Both the position numbers and the translations under genes were made by a program. A stretch of DNA of 64,000 nt from Microvirga sesbaniae (GTDB taxonomy: Bacteria; Pseudomonadota; Alphaproteobacteria; Rhizobiales; Beijerinckiaceae): NCBI RefSeq assembly GCF_025460805.1, contig NZ_JAMXFJ010000002.1, forward strand, positions 1 through 64,000, given 5' to 3'. Below the pieces are notes generated by a model that had not been told where the DNA came from, searched no databases, and saw only the letters and a list, made by a program, of their open reading frames with translations. Shown piece by piece: positions 54,832-61,959 of this stretch. Position 1 is the stretch's first letter; every line of letters starts with the position of its first letter.

Positions 54832-55596
54832 TCACGGCCGGCGGGCCAGGAAGTCGAGCACGCCCTGCTTGTGCACCTTGTCGCCCACCGCGAGGTTGTG
54901 GTCGCGGCCCGGGATGTCGAGGGCGGTCGCGCCGGGGATCAGCGCCGCCAGCGCCGGACCGGAGCCCGCCACGTCGTCGGCCGTGCCGACCGACACCAGG
55001 GTCGGCAGCCGGATCGACGCCACCTCGGCCGGGGTGAGCACCTGCCGCGAGCCGCGGATGCAGGCGGCGAGCGCCCGGCGGTCGCTCCGGTTCTGGTCCG
55101 CGAAGGCGCGGAACATGCGCTGCATCGGGTCGGTCAGGTCGTCGAGGGACGGGGCCTCCATGGCGTCCGCGATGCCGAGCGGCAGGCCGACGCCCTCCAC
55201 CAGGTGGATGCCCAGGCCCCCGAGCAGCATGGAGCGCATGCGGTCCGGCGTGGCGATGGCCATGTGGGCGGCGATGCGCGCCCCCATGGAATAGCCCATG
55301 ACGTCGGCCCGCGGGATGCCGAGATGGTCGAGCAGCCGGCGCCCGTCCTCGGCCATGCGGTAGGAATCGTAGGCCGCGGGCTCGTAGAGCTTCTCGCTCT
55401 CCCCGTGGCCGCGGTTGTCGAAGGCGATCACCCGGTAGCCGGCCCGCGTCAGGGTTTTCACCCACAGCGTGTTCACCCAGTTCACCGCATGGGTCGAGGC
55501 GAAGCCGTGGATGAGAAGGATCGGCTCGCCCGCGCCCTCGTGGGGCGGGACGTCGATATAGGCGATGCTCACGCCGTCGGAATTGAAGTAGCGCAT
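54832..55596 (-). CDS. Alpha/beta hydrolase
   Basis: The ATG at 55596 gives 254 residues; a longer in-frame extension passes through a repeat and is excluded. The hydrolase fold is shown by the oxyanion region ILLIHGFASTHAVNW, the nucleophile elbow GYSMGARIAAHM (Ser near residue 103) and a His near the end in GRDHNLAVGDK. The charge relay Asp is in VSVGTADDVAG. Substrate class is unknown (esterase, lactonase or similar). It is followed by the methyltransferase gene. Confidence 0.87.
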   Translation of the reverse strand: MRYFNSDGVSIAYIDVPPHEGAGEPILLIHGFASTHAVNWVNTLWVKTLTRAGYRVIAFDNRGHGESEKLYEPAAYDSYRMAEDGRRLLDHLGIPRADVMGYSMGARIAAHMAIATPDRMRSMLLGGLGIHLVEGVGLPLGIADAMEAPSLDDLTDPMQRMFRAFADQNRSDRRALAACIRGSRQVLTPAEVASIRLPTLVSVGTADDVAGSGPALAALIPGATALDIPGRDHNLAVGDKVHKQGVLDFLARRP

Positions 55597-55630
55597 GGAG
55601 TCCAAGGGAGGTTGCCGGATGCCGCGCACC

Positions 55631-55685
55631 CTAGCGCATCGCGCGAAAAAGTGGACCCGGTTTTTCCACGCGCCGACGATGCGCG
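55631..55685. repeat. Family 1 intergenic repeat, locus 6
   Basis: A single module A-like unit: CTAGCGCATCGCGCGAAAAA, an inner GTGGACCCGGTTTTTCC, closing GACGATGCGCGGC. It lies just upstream of the alpha/beta hydrolase start. Confidence 0.75.
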
Positions 55686-55790
55686 GCGCGGGGAGCGCCG
55701 ACACGTCTGCCGCCTTGGGGGGCCACCAGGACCGGCGCGGCCGCAACAGCCCCCGTCATGGCACCCTCCGCCCGTCCTGACATCCTCCCC

Positions 55791-55880
55791 ACGTCATGGC
55801 CGGGCTTGTCCCGGCCATCCCGATACAGGAAGGTGCCGTGCCTCTCAGAAGCGGGATCAGCGGGAGGAGCCCGGTGACGA
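55791..55880. repeat. Family 2 intergenic repeat, locus 4
   Basis: ACGTCATGGCCGGGCTTGTC with CCGGCCATCCCGATACAGG forms a perfect inverted block, followed by a diverged GGGATCAGCGGGAGGAGCCC block. This matches the same two-block pattern as locus 1. Confidence 0.75.
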
Positions 55881-55993
55881 CGGGGAGATTGGCAGGATCC
55901 GCCATCCCGAAACGGCCGGGGGCTCCGTCCACGGAGCGGGGGGAGTCCGGGGCGGGTCTCGGATGCGGAAAAAGCCTCTAGGCGCATGGGCGA

Positions 55994-56047
55994 TCGGCCA
56001 TTATGGTGCGCGCGAATTTCATCCCTCGCGAGCACCATAATGGCCGA
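55994..56047 (+). promoter_or_regulatory. Long hairpin that buries a start codon
   Basis: CGGCCATTATGGTGC (55995-56009) is exactly complementary to GCACCATAATGGCCG (56032-56046). The stem continues inward, past one mismatch, with CGCGA/TCGCG and a ten-base loop, and one more T-A pair outside: 21 pairs in 54 bases. The right arm contains the ATG of the downstream zinc-finger gene, so the folded RNA would hide its start codon. Confidence 0.8.
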
Positions 56048-56303
56048 CAAAGGCACTCCGCACTTCCACAACGATCCGGGCGTTCCCGTCATTCAAGTGG
56101 GCTCGAAGGAGTTCATGTGCATCGGGGCGACGCCGCCCTTCGATCACCCGCACATCTTCATCGACATGGGCTACGACAGCGAGACCGTGTGCTCCTATTG
56201 CTCGACCCTGTTCAAGTACGATTCGTCCCTCAAGGCCGACGAGGCCCGCCCGGCCGAATGCGTGTGGGAGCCCGATTTCGCGACCTCTCCCGCCTCGCGC
56301 TGA
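56040..56303 (+). CDS. Zinc-finger domain protein (NDUFS6-like)
   Basis: This 87-residue protein has the CHCC zinc-finger layout: Cys27, His36, Cys51 and Cys54 (in FMCIGATPPFDHPHIF and VCSYCSTLFKY). It resembles the zinc-finger family related to the mitochondrial complex I subunit NDUFS6, present in most alphaproteobacteria, where a link to complex I assembly is suspected. Its ATG lies in the right arm of a 54-base hairpin, and the ribosome site (GAG) is weak. The following flavoprotein gene starts 94 bases after its stop. Confidence 0.9.
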   Translation: MADKGTPHFHNDPGVPVIQVGSKEFMCIGATPPFDHPHIFIDMGYDSETVCSYCSTLFKYDSSLKADEARPAECVWEPDFATSPASR

Positions 56304-56397
56304 CCCGGCCGTGCCCGCCCGAACGATGCCCGGCCCGGCCGCCCCTGCAAGGTCCGAGCTCCGCGAGCCGGTCCCGCGCCCGCCTTCGAGGTTCTGA

Positions 56398-57585
56398 ATG
56401 ACCGGCCTGTCGATTGCGGTCGTGGGCGCCGGCATCGGCGGCCTGACGGCGTCCCTGGCGCTCGCCCGGCAGGGGCATGCGGTCACGCTCATCGAGCGCC
56501 GGACCGGCTTCTCCGAGGTCGGGGCCGGCCTTCAGCTTTCGCCCAATGCCAGCCGGATCCTGATCCGGCTCGGGCTCGGGGCCGCCCTGCGCCGGGTCGC
56601 GACCGAGCCGCGCCGCGTCGTGGTGCGCGCCATCCGGTCCGGCGAGCCCATCGGCCAGGTGGCCCTCGGGGCCTTCCTGCGCGAGCGCTTCGAGGCGCCC
56701 TACTGGGTCGTGCAGCGGGCGGATCTCCAGACCATCCTCCTCGATGCGGTCCGGTCCGAGCCGGGCGTCCGGCTCGTCATGGGCCGCAGCGTCGAGACCG
56801 TGGAGGACGGGCCGGGCGAAGCCCGCCTCGCCTGGGTGTCGGCCGGCGGCGCGCGGGAGACCCATGCGGCCGACCTGATCCTCGGCGCCGACGGGGTCTG
56901 GTCGAAGGTCCGCCGGGCCCTGGGCGACGACAGCCCCCCGGCCTATCGCGGCCATGTCGCCTGGCGCGCCACCCTGGCCCGGGATGCGGTGCCGGCGGAA
57001 CTCGCCGGCGACGAGACCGGCCTCTGGCTCGGCCCGAAGGGCCACGTGGTGCATTACCCGATCGCCGGCGCACGGCTCGTCAACGTGGTGGCCGTCGAGC
57101 GCACCGCCACGCCGGTGGACGGCTGGGCGGCGCCGGGCCACCGGGACGCGCTCCTCGGGCATTACGCCTCGGCCGCCCCGGCCCTGCGCGCGCTCCTGTC
57201 TGGGCCGAGGGAATGGCTGCGCTGGTCCCTGTTCGACCATCCGGCCGGGCGCCTCGCCGGGGGGCGGATCGCCCTTCTGGGGGATTGCGCCCACCCGGTC
57301 CTGCCCTTCCTGGCGCAGGGCGCGGCCCTTGCCATCGAGGATGCCGCCACCCTGGCGTCCCTCCTCGGGCCGGAGCGCCCCGACCTCGCCCGGGCTCTCG
57401 CCTCCTACGAGGCGCAGCGTCTCGCCCGCGTCCGGCGCGTGCAGCGCGAGGCGCGCCGGAACGGGCGCGTCTACCATGCGGGCGGCCTGGTGGCGTTCGG
57501 GCGCAACCAGGTCATGCGCCGCCTCGGGCCCGAGGGCATGACGCGCCGCTACGACTGGCTCTACGGCTTCCGCGCGCCGGAGTGA
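56398..57585 (+). CDS. FAD-dependent monooxygenase (UbiH/salicylate hydroxylase type)
   Basis: This 395-residue flavoprotein has the FAD-binding GAGIGG at residues 10-15, the ADLILGADGVWSKVR motif (DG fingerprint) and the second FAD motif GDCAHPVLPFLAQGAALAIE near 292-311. It belongs to the group A flavin monooxygenases that hydroxylate aromatic rings or tetracycline-like compounds; substrate is unknown. The C-terminus YDWLYGFRAPE is typical of this branch. Length is normal. No degradation genes adjoin it; tRNA-Leu follows 64 bases later. Confidence 0.87.
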   Translation: MTGLSIAVVGAGIGGLTASLALARQGHAVTLIERRTGFSEVGAGLQLSPNASRILIRLGLGAALRRVATEPRRVVVRAIRSGEPIGQVALGAFLRERFEAPYWVVQRADLQTILLDAVRSEPGVRLVMGRSVETVEDGPGEARLAWVSAGGARETHAADLILGADGVWSKVRRALGDDSPPAYRGHVAWRATLARDAVPAELAGDETGLWLGPKGHVVHYPIAGARLVNVVAVERTATPVDGWAAPGHRDALLGHYASAAPALRALLSGPREWLRWSLFDHPAGRLAGGRIALLGDCAHPVLPFLAQGAALAIEDAATLASLLGPERPDLARALASYEAQRLARVRRVQREARRNGRVYHAGGLVAFGRNQVMRRLGPEGMTRRYDWLYGFRAPE

Positions 57586-57649
57586 CCGGGGCGACAATTG
57601 CGAGCAGGCGGGTTGCCGGTCCAAGCTCGACCGTCTAAGTAGCTCTCAG

Positions 57650-57734
57650 GCCCGCATGACGAAATTGGTAGACGTAACGGACTTAAAATCCGTGGCCTTC
57701 GGGTGTGCCGGTTCGAGTCCGGCTGCGGGCACCA
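57650..57734 (+). tRNA. tRNA-Leu (TAA)
   Basis: This class II tRNA has acceptor stem GCCCGCA/TGCGGGC, anticodon loop CTTAAAA (anticodon TAA), a long variable arm, T loop TTCGAGT and an encoded CCA. It marks the start of the small-gene region. Confidence 0.97.
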
Positions 57735-57868
57735 CTCCCACGATGTTCTCTCGGATCGTCGCTCGACATGCGCGCGATGCGCGTGTGTGAACGCACCGCC
57801 ATGAGAACGCTTCAGGAGCATCCTGATCGTGTCGTTATCGCCCATCTCTGGTTTCGAGGAGAAGGACA

Positions 57869-58036
57869 GTGACCACGAGAGGTTCTCGGCTATCCAGCGC
57901 AGCACTCCGCGCCATCGACGACGGTCCGACCCTGGAGCGGCGTCGCATCCCGATCTCCCTGTGCGTTGCGGGGACCGCCGTGGCGATGAACCTTCTCGCG
58001 GCCGTCCTGTCGCTGCTCGCCCTCTCCGTCTCCTGA
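57869..58036 (+). CDS. Small membrane protein, 55 residues (GTG start)
   Basis: The frame from a GTG, with GAGGAG seven bases upstream, encodes VTTRGSRLSSAALRAIDDGP, a basic segment (TLERRRIP) and one membrane span (ISLCVAGTAVAMNLLAAVLS) ending LLALSVS. The C-terminal half resembles that of the 46-residue protein at 58613-58753 (VAGINVAATILSLLA). It is probably a member of a small single-span family. Function is unknown. Confidence 0.6.
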   Translation: MTTRGSRLSSAALRAIDDGPTLERRRIPISLCVAGTAVAMNLLAAVLSLLALSVS

Positions 58037-58077
58037 CGGCCGCGGAGGCCCCGATTCGCCTGCCAATGGGGGTGGAC

Positions 58078-58377
58078 ATGAAGCGCGTGAAACAGGTGTG
58101 CGCCGCTCTCGGATTCATCGGCCTCAGCTCCGGCGCCGTCGGCCAGACGCGTCTGCTGACGTCCGACATGGCCTGCAACCAGGCTCAACGGCTTGTCGCC
58201 GCTCAGGGCGCGGTCGTTCTCCACACGGGCGCCAACACCTACGACCGGTATGTGGCGTCCGGCTCCTATTGCGGGCTCGGGGAGACGCCCGGGCCCGGCT
58301 GGGCTCCGACGCGGGATGTCGCCCGGTGCCTGGTCGGATCCCGCTGCGTGTCGATCAGCCGGGGCAGCGGCCCCTGA
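58078..58377 (+). CDS. Small secreted cysteine-containing protein
   Basis: This 99-residue protein begins MKRVKQVCAALGFIGLSSGA with a signal-peptide-like start, then a mature segment TRLLTSDMACNQAQRLVAAQGAVVLHTG...DRYVASGSYCGLGE...ARCLVGSRCVSISRG. Four cysteines in the mature part could make two disulfides. Similar small proteins of rhizobia and Methylobacterium are known but uncharacterised. It lies 41 bases after the 55-residue membrane protein. Confidence 0.75.
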   Translation: MKRVKQVCAALGFIGLSSGAVGQTRLLTSDMACNQAQRLVAAQGAVVLHTGANTYDRYVASGSYCGLGETPGPGWAPTRDVARCLVGSRCVSISRGSGP

Positions 58378-58612
58378 GGCCGCGCGGCCTGCCGGCCATT
58401 CCCGTGAGCCCTGAACCCGTGCAGGGCGGCCCGAACCCGCCGCTCGGCTCGCGCACGGATGGGCATCGGCAACGGGGATTCCGAACATTCGACGGATGGC
58501 TGCCGAGCGGATCCGTTTGGATCCAAGGCGCCGGGCCTGTGAGGCAGTTCACAGCGACGGGCGCGGGTTTGCGTCACCTTTCGTGCCGTTCAGTGGTCGA
58601 GAGGAGGACGCC

Positions 58613-58753
58613 ATGACCATGATGCATTCTCGCCGGAAGGAGCGCGAACCCGTGTCGCGACCGTTTCCCTTATCGGTTGCCCTGCTGTTCATCGTCGCGG
58701 GCATCAACGTCGCCGCCACGATCCTCTCGCTCCTGGCCTCGGGTCAAGGATGA
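58613..58753 (+). CDS. Small membrane protein, 46 residues
   Basis: A perfect ribosome site (GAGGAGG) six bases upstream leads MTMMHSRRKEREPVSRPFPL followed by SVALLFIVAGINVAATILSLLASGQG: a basic cytoplasmic segment and one long span. The C-terminal region shares the VAGxNVAAxxLSLLA pattern with the protein at 57869-58036. Function is unknown. Confidence 0.65.
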   Translation: MTMMHSRRKEREPVSRPFPLSVALLFIVAGINVAATILSLLASGQG

Positions 58754-58808
58754 CGACGGCCGGCATCGTGCCGTCGTCGGATCAGGCGGGATCGCGTCGG
58801 CGCGCAGA

Positions 58809-59582
58809 TCAGCTCAGCCGCCGGACCTCCTGGAACTCTCCCGCCGACCGTGCGGTGTCCTTGAGGTTTCCGGTCGCCCACATGGCGGCCTGGGTGCGGT
58901 TGGCCACGCCGATCTTGCGCAGGATCGCCTTGACGTGGACCTTGATCGTCGCCTCGGTGATGTCGAGCTTCCGGGCGATGACCTTGTTCGGATCGCCTCC
59001 CATCAGGGATTGCAGGATCACCGTCTCGCGGGGCGACAGCTTTTGAGCCTTCGGATCGGGGGCCCGGTGCTCGGACAACGGGATGATCTCGGCCGTGGCG
59101 GGTTGCGTCAGCTCCCTGTCGAGCAGAGCCCGAACCATGGAACCGGGCAGGACCCGCTCCCCCAGCATGGTCAGTTCAAGAGACTTGATCAGGACCTCCC
59201 GGGCGCTCGTGGCGAGGCAGAAGCTGTCGACGCCACCCGAGACCGCCGCGTGGACGGCCTGGCCGTCGAACTGATTGGCAATGGCCACGACGCGCGCGGC
59301 AGGATTCCGGCCCTTGGCCTCCTGGACGAATTCGAGCGCCTGTGCGAGGGACCCGGTGGCGTCCACGATGTAGAGGACGGGGTCCGAGCGCGTAGCTGCG
59401 AGCCCCGGCGCGCTGGATTCGATCACATCGAAGCACGTTCCCGACAAGAGCTGTGCAAGCCCAGCCCTCAGAAGGGCATTGCCGCAAAGCAACTCTGTTG
59501 CGAATTTCCGAGTAGAAGCTAATGTATCGTTATAGCACGGCGCATCAAACACCATGTCATTCCCAGAATGATTGTCGACCAT
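58809..59582 (-). CDS. LuxR-type transcriptional regulator with degenerate receiver
   Basis: This 257-residue protein has a receiver-like N-terminal part (about residues 25-150; PVLYIVDATGSLAQAL at the third strand) and a C-terminal NarL/LuxR helix-turn-helix (LSPRETVILQSLMGGDPNKV followed by IARKLDITEATIKVHVKAIL). The paired acidic residues that bind Mg in true receivers are not seen after the first strand (ATELLCGNALLRAG), so phosphorylation is doubtful. It may respond to a ligand or a protein. The ATG at 59582 is used; a later one (MVFDAPCYND) is possible. Confidence 0.85.
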   Translation of the reverse strand: MVDNHSGNDMVFDAPCYNDTLASTRKFATELLCGNALLRAGLAQLLSGTCFDVIESSAPGLAATRSDPVLYIVDATGSLAQALEFVQEAKGRNPAARVVAIANQFDGQAVHAAVSGGVDSFCLATSAREVLIKSLELTMLGERVLPGSMVRALLDRELTQPATAEIIPLSEHRAPDPKAQKLSPRETVILQSLMGGDPNKVIARKLDITEATIKVHVKAILRKIGVANRTQAAMWATGNLKDTARSAGEFQEVRRLS

Positions 59583-59949
59583 TACTTGCCCCTCTGGTTA
59601 AACTCTACGCCATCCGCCCGTTCTGATTTATCAGCACTGAAAGATCTAAGTTGATCAAGAGACGGGAGCCCTCTCTAATCACTAAGAGGTACGTATTACT
59701 CCCTAAGGGCGCCCGGGGATAAAGCTCGTGTTAAGGTTTTTCGGCACCGGCCGGAGCCGGGATCGCTCCCGAGAGATTCGAGGCGCCGGCTCCTCAACGC
59801 TGACGACATCGGGTCGCTCCGGCCGCCTCCTTGGGATTACCGCGTTGGAGCCCTGGTTTTAACCCGCAAGCTTAGAGGGCGTCGATTGCCGGCTCTCGGG
59901 CCCGGGCGATATTCTTCTCAACGGTGACTCGGAAGGCTGGAGGGGGAAC
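59583..59949. other. AT-richer divergent region
   Basis: These 367 bases separate the LuxR-type regulator from the 87-residue protein. A stretch near 59650-59740 is AT-richer than the surroundings and must hold the promoters of one or both genes. No dyad of the LuxR-box kind could be defined with confidence. Confidence 0.5.
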
Positions 59950-60213
59950 ATGCCGCTCGACGAAGACGCTTTGATGAATCCATGTTCGGCGAGGAGCAAC
60001 CAGGTCGGGATGATCACGGAGAACGACTTGAAGATACTTTGGGTCGCACGCACCCTGACCAACATCGATTTCCAGTATGGCGAAGACATCTTGCATCTCA
60101 GCCGCTGCGCGATCGAAGCCGAGCAGAAAAGCTATATCGAAAGGCAATTGCACCTTAAGTATTGCGAGCGCCGGGAGCCGTATCAGAGGCTGCTGGAGAG
60201 CCTCCGGGCCTGA
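59950..60213 (+). CDS. Hypothetical protein, 87 residues
   Basis: The frame is supported by a very good ribosome site (GGAGGGGGAAC before the ATG). It encodes MPLDEDALMNPCSARSNQVG then EDILHLSRCAIEAEQKSYIE and LHLKYCERREPYQRLLESLRA, a soluble, charged, likely helical protein with three cysteines. No domain is recognised. It is preceded by an AT-rich region and followed by a hairpin. A longer frame on the opposite strand is a shadow. Confidence 0.65.
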   Translation: MPLDEDALMNPCSARSNQVGMITENDLKILWVARTLTNIDFQYGEDILHLSRCAIEAEQKSYIERQLHLKYCERREPYQRLLESLRA

Positions 60214-60241
60214 AGGCGCCGCACGGGACGGCTCAATAAAA

Positions 60242-60260
60242 GAGGCCCCTGGGGGGCCTC
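60242..60260 (+). terminator. Hairpin after the 87-residue protein
   Basis: GAGGCCCC and GGGGCCTC pair around a three-base loop, 28 bases after the stop codon, preceded by AATAAAA and followed by AGTTTCTC. It is a moderately good intrinsic terminator in either direction. Confidence 0.55.
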
Positions 60261-60421
60261 AGTTTCTCAGAGGGAGCAACCAACGCTGTCGATCACGGGT
60301 CACTCTCCCGCGGTCCGGCCCTTTGGTCAATTCACGTATCCTTACGGACCGTGACGATCGTGATCACAGGATCGACGGAGCCATGATGGCCGCCCCGCGC
60401 GCCTGCGGCTCGTGAGCCCGT

Positions 60422-60817
60422 TCAACGATCGGCCGGGGACGTCTCGGGGGAGGCTCCCGGACGTTCGATCTTGGTCTCGTGGAAACGGCGGACCATGTCG
60501 CTGCCGATGCTTGTTTTCAAGTTGCTGGCCAGCTGGTCGCGGCTCGCCGCATAGCAATCCTGCATGGCGAAACTCTCATTGGCCCTGGGATTGTAGAGCC
60601 GCCTCTCCGTGCGATTGTACGTCCAGGGCTCGTCACTGCAGTTTCGCCCATAGGCTCCGACCGTGTTCTCCGTGACCGTCCATTTGAGGCTGGAATTGGG
60701 GCATTGGCCCTCATACTGTCCGCTATAGGCGCCGATGCGGGGATAGCAGCTCGTCTGGGCGTGGACCACGCCGAGCCCAGCCAGGAGAAGTGCAGCAGAC
60801 AGAATCGCTCGGGCCAT
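60422..60817 (-). CDS. Small secreted cysteine-containing protein
   Basis: The ATG at 60817 gives 131 residues with a signal peptide (MARAILSAALLLAGLGVVHA, cleavage before QTSCYPRIG). The mature part has at least four cysteines (TSCYPR, GQCPNSS, GRNCSDEPW, MQDCYAASR), which may form two disulfides. A longer in-frame extension encodes repeat sequence and is excluded. Not a recognised family; similar in style to the protein at 58078. Confidence 0.7.
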   Translation of the reverse strand: MARAILSAALLLAGLGVVHAQTSCYPRIGAYSGQYEGQCPNSSLKWTVTENTVGAYGRNCSDEPWTYNRTERRLYNPRANESFAMQDCYAASRDQLASNLKTSIGSDMVRRFHETKIERPGASPETSPADR

Positions 60818-60906
60818 GAGGTCGTCCAATGGCGTGATGCCTGTGATTAGCAGCAAATGGCGCACGGGAAAACCTGGGCGCCAGCCGGAGGGCGGCTTCG
60901 AGCGCT

Positions 60907-61138
60907 TAGAGCATCGGACGGGAAAAATGGACCCACTTTTGGGATCAGATCCGATGCTCATCTCCTGAAGCAGCGCACCGTCCGACGCGAAAAACCGGGT
61001 CCACTTTCTCGCACGGTGCGCGAGAGCATCGGACCCAAAAGTGGCCCCACTTTTGGGATCAGATCCGATGCTCCACTCTTGGCTGGCGCACCGTCCGACG
61101 CGAAAAACCGGGACCACTTTTTCGCACGGTGCGCTAGG
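60907..61138. repeat. Family 1 intergenic repeat, locus 7 (tandem duplication)
   Basis: Two successive A-B composites with a period of about 115 bases. The first module B is GAGCATCGGACGG...GATCAGATCCGATGCTC, its partner is GCGCACCGTCCGACGCGAAAA...TCGCACGGTGCG. Both then repeat (61024 on) with small changes. The inner inverted pair is AAAAGTGG/CCACTTTT. It lies upstream of the 55-residue membrane protein stop. Confidence 0.85.
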
Positions 61139-61145
61139 CTGCCAC

Positions 61146-61313
61146 TCAGCGGCTCGTCCAGGCGCGCAGGGCGAGGATCGGCGTCAGAATGGGCCAGCCG
61201 AAGCCCGCGATGAGGATGTGATCGAGTCCGACCCCCTCCTCCCCGTCGATCATCGTCGACACTGCCAGCAGCAGGATCACACCGCACAGATAGACCATCA
61301 GAACTTCACGCAT
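61146..61313 (-). CDS. Small membrane protein, 55 residues
   Basis: The frame from the ATG at 61313 encodes MREVLMVYLCGVILLLAVST followed by MIDGEEGVGLDHILIAGFGW and PILTPILALRAWTSR: a hydrophobic N-terminal span, an acidic loop and a second shorter hydrophobic stretch. The ribosome site (GGCGGGCT) is weak. Its stop codon lies just beyond the end of repeat locus 7. Function unknown. Confidence 0.55.
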   Translation of the reverse strand: MREVLMVYLCGVILLLAVSTMIDGEEGVGLDHILIAGFGWPILTPILALRAWTSR

Positions 61314-61565
61314 GAACCCAGCCCGCCTTCGTCATTATGGTCGAGCTTTGACCCAGGCCCGGCGCGAATCCAATGCGACCGGCGGTCGCCTCGCGGTTCG
61401 GGAGCGGGCATTGCGGGCGCGGGCGAAGGCGAAGGACGATCTCCCGGACGCGGGCGACGGGCCGGGCGCAACCGAAAGTTTCTTCTTTTCCATAAACTTA
61501 GCCGCAACCCTCCCGGGCTTTTCCCGTTCTCCGGCTCGAAGGTGAGAAACCAAAGGAGAAACAGG

Positions 61566-61790
61566 ATGCCAAAGCGGCACCAACCTTATGCCGCAGGCAG
61601 TCACCGAGGCTGGAGCGTCGGCTCGAACAGCCTGACGGCGGCCGGGCAGTCCGAGATCCTGAAAGATCTTGGACGGCAATTGCAGCAGAGATATCAGACC
61701 GTGCTCAAGGAGCCGGCTCCCGACCGCATCAGGCAGCTGCTGGAGCGGCTGGACCGAACCCGCCACCCCGAGGAGGACGGCAATCTCTAA
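61566..61790 (+). CDS. NepR-like anti-sigma factor (orphan)
   Basis: NepR proteins bind EcfG sigma factors and are titrated by PhyR in the alphaproteobacterial general stress response. The 74-residue protein (AAGGAG upstream) has the characteristic core ILKDLGRQLQQRYQTVLKEP then APDRIRQLLERLDRTRH, matching the LxxxxDxVLxEPxPDRxxxLLxxLD pattern. The N-terminus (MPKRHQPYAAGSHRGWSVGS) is variable. There is no phyR or ecfG nearby, unlike the canonical locus, so it is probably a paralog. Its stop codon merges into repeat locus 8. Confidence 0.75.
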   Translation: MPKRHQPYAAGSHRGWSVGSNSLTAAGQSEILKDLGRQLQQRYQTVLKEPAPDRIRQLLERLDRTRHPEEDGNL

Positions 61791-61912
61791 AGCATCGGAC
61801 GTGAAAAGTGGACTTGCACTTTTGGGATCTATCCGATGCTCCTGCCTCTTTGAAAAGCGCATCGCTCGAACGGAAAACCGGATCCGGTTATCTGCTCGAA
61901 CGATGCGCTAGG
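61789..61912. repeat. Family 1 intergenic repeat, locus 8
   Basis: AAAGCATCGGACGTG, inner inverted AAAAGTGGACTTGCACTTTT, TATCCGATGCTCC, then a module A (GCGCATCGCTCGAACGG...CTCGAACGATGCGC). It starts within the stop codon of the NepR-like gene. Confidence 0.85.
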
Positions 61913-61959
61913 CCTGGGCCGAGCCTTCCGGCTCGGCCCCCGCTCGAGCCATGCCGATG

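Larger units (their letters stand above)
55597..56039. other. Gene-free region with repeats and a long hairpin
   Basis: This 443-base gap contains a family 1 copy (55631-55685), a family 2 copy (55791-55880) and the left part of the hairpin that reaches into the zinc-finger protein start (55994-56047). The stretch around 55690-55780 and 55880-55985 is GC-rich without a convincing frame. Confidence 0.7.

Noticed and set aside
60818-61117. A longer N-terminus for the secreted protein at 60422-60817
   Set aside because: The extension is translated family 1 repeat (SIGSDPKSG-type segments); the signal peptide starts at the ATG at 60817.
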